Positions 5,936 through 7,832 of a stretch of DNA of 7,832 bases are shown piece by piece; within the stretch, counting starts at the first letter, position 1; each line of letters opens with the position of its first letter. The stretch comes from Actinomycetes bacterium. Its GTDB lineage: Bacteria; Actinomycetota; Actinomycetes; Propionibacteriales; Propionibacteriaceae. The notes beneath the pieces are model-generated. The model searched no databases. It saw only the letters and a program-made list of their open reading frames with translations, and was not told where the DNA came from. A program made the translations under genes and the position numbers. The DNA is taken from contig JAEYNS010000262.1 of the NCBI GenBank assembly GCA_023412435.1, positions 1-7,832 of the forward strand, written 5' to 3'.

Positions 5936-5944
5936 CCCCCTTTC
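5936..5944 (-). promoter_or_regulatory. Ribosome binding site of the small minus-strand ORF
   Basis: On the minus strand GAAAGGGGG ends 5 bases before the ATG at 5930. It is one of the best Shine-Dalgarno-like sites in the window and is the main reason to take this short ORF seriously. Confidence 0.5.
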
Positions 5945-5983
5945 TCTCCCGACGCCAGGAGACCCTCTCCAGGCCGTTCCTCA

Positions 5984-6012
5984 GTTGTACTCCGGCCTTC
6001 CAAGCGTGCCAA
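5984..6012 (-). promoter_or_regulatory. Minus-strand promoter for the small ORF
   Basis: On the minus strand TTGGCA (plus 6007-6012) and TACAAC (plus 5984-5989) are separated by exactly 17 bases. They match TTGACA and TATAAT at 5 of 6 and 4 of 6 positions. Transcription would start near 5977, giving a leader of about 47 bases before the ATG at 5930. Confidence 0.5.
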
Positions 6013-6040
6013 GACGTCTGCCCGGGATGTGGGCACCCGG

Positions 6041-6046
6041 CAGAAT
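6041..6046 (+). promoter_or_regulatory. Weak -10-like element (CAGAAT) before miaA
   Basis: CAGAAT matches TATAAT at 4 of 6 positions and ends 8 bases before the miaA ATG. No -35 is recognisable, and miaA has no Shine-Dalgarno, so a short-leader or leaderless message is a reasonable guess. The rest of the 5728-6054 region holds only the minus-strand ORF, its signals, and short inverted repeats of no clear meaning. Confidence 0.22.
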
Positions 6047-6054
6047 GGACGCCG

Positions 6055-7005
6055 ATGAGCGAGCTCCCGGTCCTGGTCGTGAACGGTCCGACCGCCAGCG
6101 GCAAGACCGCGGTGGCGGTCGCTGTCGCGCACGTGCTCGCCGCCGACGGGCTGGCCGCCGAGGTGGTCAACGCCGATTCGATGCTGGTCTACCGCGGCAT
6201 GGACATCGGGACGGCGAAACCGACGCCTGCCGAGCGCGGCGGCGTCCGCCACCACCTGATCGACATCATGGAGGTCACCGAGACCGCCAGCGTGGCTGCC
6301 TTCCAGCAGCTGGCCAGGGCGGCGATCGCCGACTGCAGGGGACGGGGAGTGCTGCCGATCGTGGCCGGCGGCTCGGCGCTCTACATGCGCGCCATTCTCG
6401 ACGAGTTCGAGTTCCCGGGGACGGACCCGGCGGTCCGCGCCCGGCTGGAGGCCGAACTGGCAGAGGTCGGGCCCGCTGCGCTGCACGCCCGCCTGGCAGC
6501 TGTCGCCCCCGAGGTGGCGGCCGGGATCCTGCCCGGCAACGGACGCCGGGTGGTCCGGGCCCTGGAGGTGATCGAGCTCACCGGGTCGTTCAGGCCGGTG
6601 CTGCCGCAGGGGAGCTACGCGATCAGCGGCGTCCTGCAGTACGGGCTGGCGCTGGAGCGCGACGACCTCGACGCCCGGATCGAGGCACGGGTGGAGCAGA
6701 TGTGGCAGGACGGCTTTGTCGACGAGGTGCGTGGCCTCGTGCCGCGTGGGCTGAGGGAGGGCCGGACAGCCTCTCGTGCCCTCGGCTACCGGCAGGTGCT
6801 CGAGCACCTCGACGGTCAGTGCACGGAGGCGGAGGCGAGGGTGACGACCACCAGCGGCACGCGGCGATTCGCCCGCAAGCAGCTCGGGTGGTTCCGCCGC
6901 GACCCCCGGATCACGTGGGTGCCGGCCGGGGCCGGCGCCGTCGCCGAGCTCGTGGCAGCCGTCAGGGGTAGGCTCGACGAGATCCCGGGGAGGTCAAGTG
7001 GCTGA
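6055..7005 (+). CDS. miaA: tRNA dimethylallyltransferase MiaA
   Basis: MiaA transfers the dimethylallyl group of DMAPP to N6 of A37 in tRNAs reading UNN codons, making the i6A substrate of MiaB. The 316-residue protein has a P-loop GPTASGKT (11-18), the catalytic-Asp motif NADSMLVYRGMDIGTAKP (39-56), RHHLIDIMEVTE (65-76), the glycine motif VAGGSALYMRAIL (103-115), GRRVVRALEVIELTG (163-177), ASRALGYRQVL (239-249), and the terminal TRRFARKQLGWFRRDPRI (269-286). ATG at 6055 is chosen because the P-loop is then 10 residues from the start as usual; the frame is open further upstream but that part looks non-coding and overlaps the minus-strand ORF signals. The gene overlaps dapF by 8 bases. Confidence 0.96.
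   Translation: MSELPVLVVNGPTASGKTAVAVAVAHVLAADGLAAEVVNADSMLVYRGMDIGTAKPTPAERGGVRHHLIDIMEVTETASVAAFQQLARAAIADCRGRGVLPIVAGGSALYMRAILDEFEFPGTDPAVRARLEAELAEVGPAALHARLAAVAPEVAAGILPGNGRRVVRALEVIELTGSFRPVLPQGSYAISGVLQYGLALERDDLDARIEARVEQMWQDGFVDEVRGLVPRGLREGRTASRALGYRQVLEHLDGQCTEAEARVTTTSGTRRFARKQLGWFRRDPRITWVPAGAGAVAELVAAVRGRLDEIPGRSSG
6987..6993 (+). promoter_or_regulatory. Ribosome binding site of dapF inside the end of miaA
   Basis: GGGGAGG lies 4 bases before GTG at 6998 and within the last codons of miaA. It fixes the dapF start and implies coupled translation of the two genes. Confidence 0.8.
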
Positions 7006-7804
7006 ACTCACGTTCGTCAAGGGTCATGGTGCCCGCAACGACTTCGTGCTGTTCGCCGACCCCGAGGGCGCGATCGAGCTGTCCGACGGCCAGGTGGCAG
7101 CGATCTGTGATCGCCGGGCCGGGATCGGCGCCGACGGCATCCTGCGCGCGGTCCGCAACGACGACGGCTGGTTCATGGACTACCGCAACGCCGACGGGTC
7201 GATCGCCGAGATGTGCGGCAACGGGCTGCGGGTCTTCGTGCGGTTCCTGGCCGCCGAAGGGCTGATCGACGGTGAGACGGTCACGGTGGGCACCCGTGCC
7301 GGGCGGCGCACCGGACGGTTCCTCGCCGACGGCAGGATCGCTGTGACGATGGGGCCGGTGACGCTCGGCGCGGACCGGCCGAAGGTCGGTGTCGGGACCG
7401 CGACCTGGGACGGCGTCGCCGCCGACGTCGGCAACCCCCACGTCGTCAGCATCGTCGCGGACGCCGCCGAGCTGGACGGTCTCGACCTGTCACGGCCCCC
7501 CGCCGTGCCCGCTGGCCGGTTCCCCGACGGGGTGAACGCCGAGTTCGCGCTGGTTGAGGGGCCGGGGCGGGTAAGGATGCGGGTGCACGAGCGCGGCTCG
7601 GGCGAGACCTGCGCCTGCGGGACCGGGGTGGTGGCGGTCGCCGTCGTCGCCGGCGGTGCGGTCGCGGGCGGGCCGCCGGTGGTCGTCTCGACCCCCGGGG
7701 GCGAACTCGATGTCACCGTCGATGAGACGGGGGAGGCCACGTTGACCGGCCCCGCTGTGCTGGTAGCGCGCGGGTCGCTTGATCTGGAGGTGATCGGCGC
7801 ATGA
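6998..7804 (+). CDS. dapF: Diaminopimelate epimerase DapF
   Basis: DapF interconverts LL- and meso-diaminopimelate, supplying lysine and cell-wall precursors. It is a cytoplasmic, cofactor-free enzyme that uses two cysteines. The 268-residue protein shows FVKGHGARNDFVLF (6-19), ADGILR (45-50), the first catalytic Cys73 in RNADGSIAEMCGNGLRVFVRF (63-83), the GNPHVV motif (145-150), NAEFAL (180-185), and the second catalytic Cys207 in HERGSGETCACGTG (197-210). An extra cysteine, Cys205, sits two residues before the catalytic one. GTG at 6998 is supported by the strong ribosome binding site and by the family N-terminus. It overlaps miaA by 8 bases and the next gene by 4 (ATGA), so the three are probably one operon. 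Confidence 0.96.
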   Translation: MAELTFVKGHGARNDFVLFADPEGAIELSDGQVAAICDRRAGIGADGILRAVRNDDGWFMDYRNADGSIAEMCGNGLRVFVRFLAAEGLIDGETVTVGTRAGRRTGRFLADGRIAVTMGPVTLGADRPKVGVGTATWDGVAADVGNPHVVSIVADAAELDGLDLSRPPAVPAGRFPDGVNAEFALVEGPGRVRMRVHERGSGETCACGTGVVAVAVVAGGAVAGGPPVVVSTPGGELDVTVDETGEATLTGPAVLVARGSLDLEVIGA

Positions 7805-7832
7805 CACAGGCTGACTGGGAGGACGAGCTCGA
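7801..7832 (+). CDS. Start of the next gene, probably GTPase HflX (partial)
   Basis: ATG at 7801 overlaps the dapF stop in an ATGA arrangement, and the frame reads MTQADWEDEL to the window edge. Ten residues cannot identify a family. In many actinobacteria hflX (a ribosome-associated GTPase) follows miaA-dapF, which is the only ground for the name. A small methyltransferase or unknown gene is an alternative. Confidence 0.4.
   Translation, partial: MTQADWEDEL

Noticed and set aside
5908..6054. Longer N-terminus for MiaA starting upstream
   Set aside because: It would add 49 residues with no family similarity, overlapping the minus-strand ORF and its promoter; the P-loop position supports 6055.
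5823..6971. Open frame overlapping miaA in another + frame
   Set aside because: It is an Arg/Gly/Pro-rich shadow of miaA with no domain.
6968..6973. TAGGCT as a -10 for a separate dapF promoter
   Set aside because: No -35 is present, and dapF overlaps miaA with a strong ribosome binding site, which points to an operon.
1..7832. CRISPR arrays, tRNA or rRNA genes, insertion sequences, prophage, defence or biosynthetic systems
   Set aside because: No repeat-spacer pattern, tRNA-like fold, transposase or phage protein is visible; all long genes belong to known housekeeping families.

Overview
The window is ordinary high-GC actinobacterial chromosome. Gene order and protein sequences point to a relative of the Propionibacteriaceae; this is inferred from synteny and codon bias, not from a marker gene. 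All long genes read on the + strand and belong to conserved housekeeping families. Layout: tail of a probable cinA (1-57); clgR-type regulator (130-435); DUF3046 gene (443-637); recA control region (638-795); recA (796-1839); recX (1842-2345); a 207-base leader region; rny, encoding RNase Y (2553-4145); miaB (4204-5685); a strong hairpin terminator (5698-5727); a small minus-strand gene or gene remnant (5850-5930); miaA (6055-7005); dapF (6998-7804); and the first codons of a gene that is probably hflX (from 7801).

The left part concerns stress and DNA repair. ClgR is a regulator of Clp protease genes. recA and recX form a tight pair, with RecX modulating RecA filaments. The recA upstream region carries both an actinobacterial LexA/SOS box (659-674) and, nearer the gene, a near-perfect match to the LexA-independent RecA-NDp promoter (741-763). 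Between them is a long inverted repeat whose two arms both resemble DnaA boxes.

The right part concerns RNA and the cell wall. RNase Y is a membrane-anchored endoribonuclease. MiaA and MiaB act one after the other on A37 of tRNAs that read UNN codons, giving i6A37 and then ms2i6A37. Here the two genes are separated by a terminator and a divergently read small gene, so they are probably transcribed separately. miaA, dapF and the next gene overlap (8 and 4 bases) and probably form one translationally coupled operon. DapF makes meso-diaminopimelate from the LL isomer.

I see no CRISPR array, tRNA, rRNA, insertion sequence, prophage or defence island, and no evidence of an undescribed multi-gene system. 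The points most worth a second look are the recA control region, the minus-strand 26-residue ORF that looks like a truncated MT0933-family antitoxin with its promoter and ribosome binding site intact, the structured rny leader, and changes in a normally conserved N-terminal motif of MiaB.
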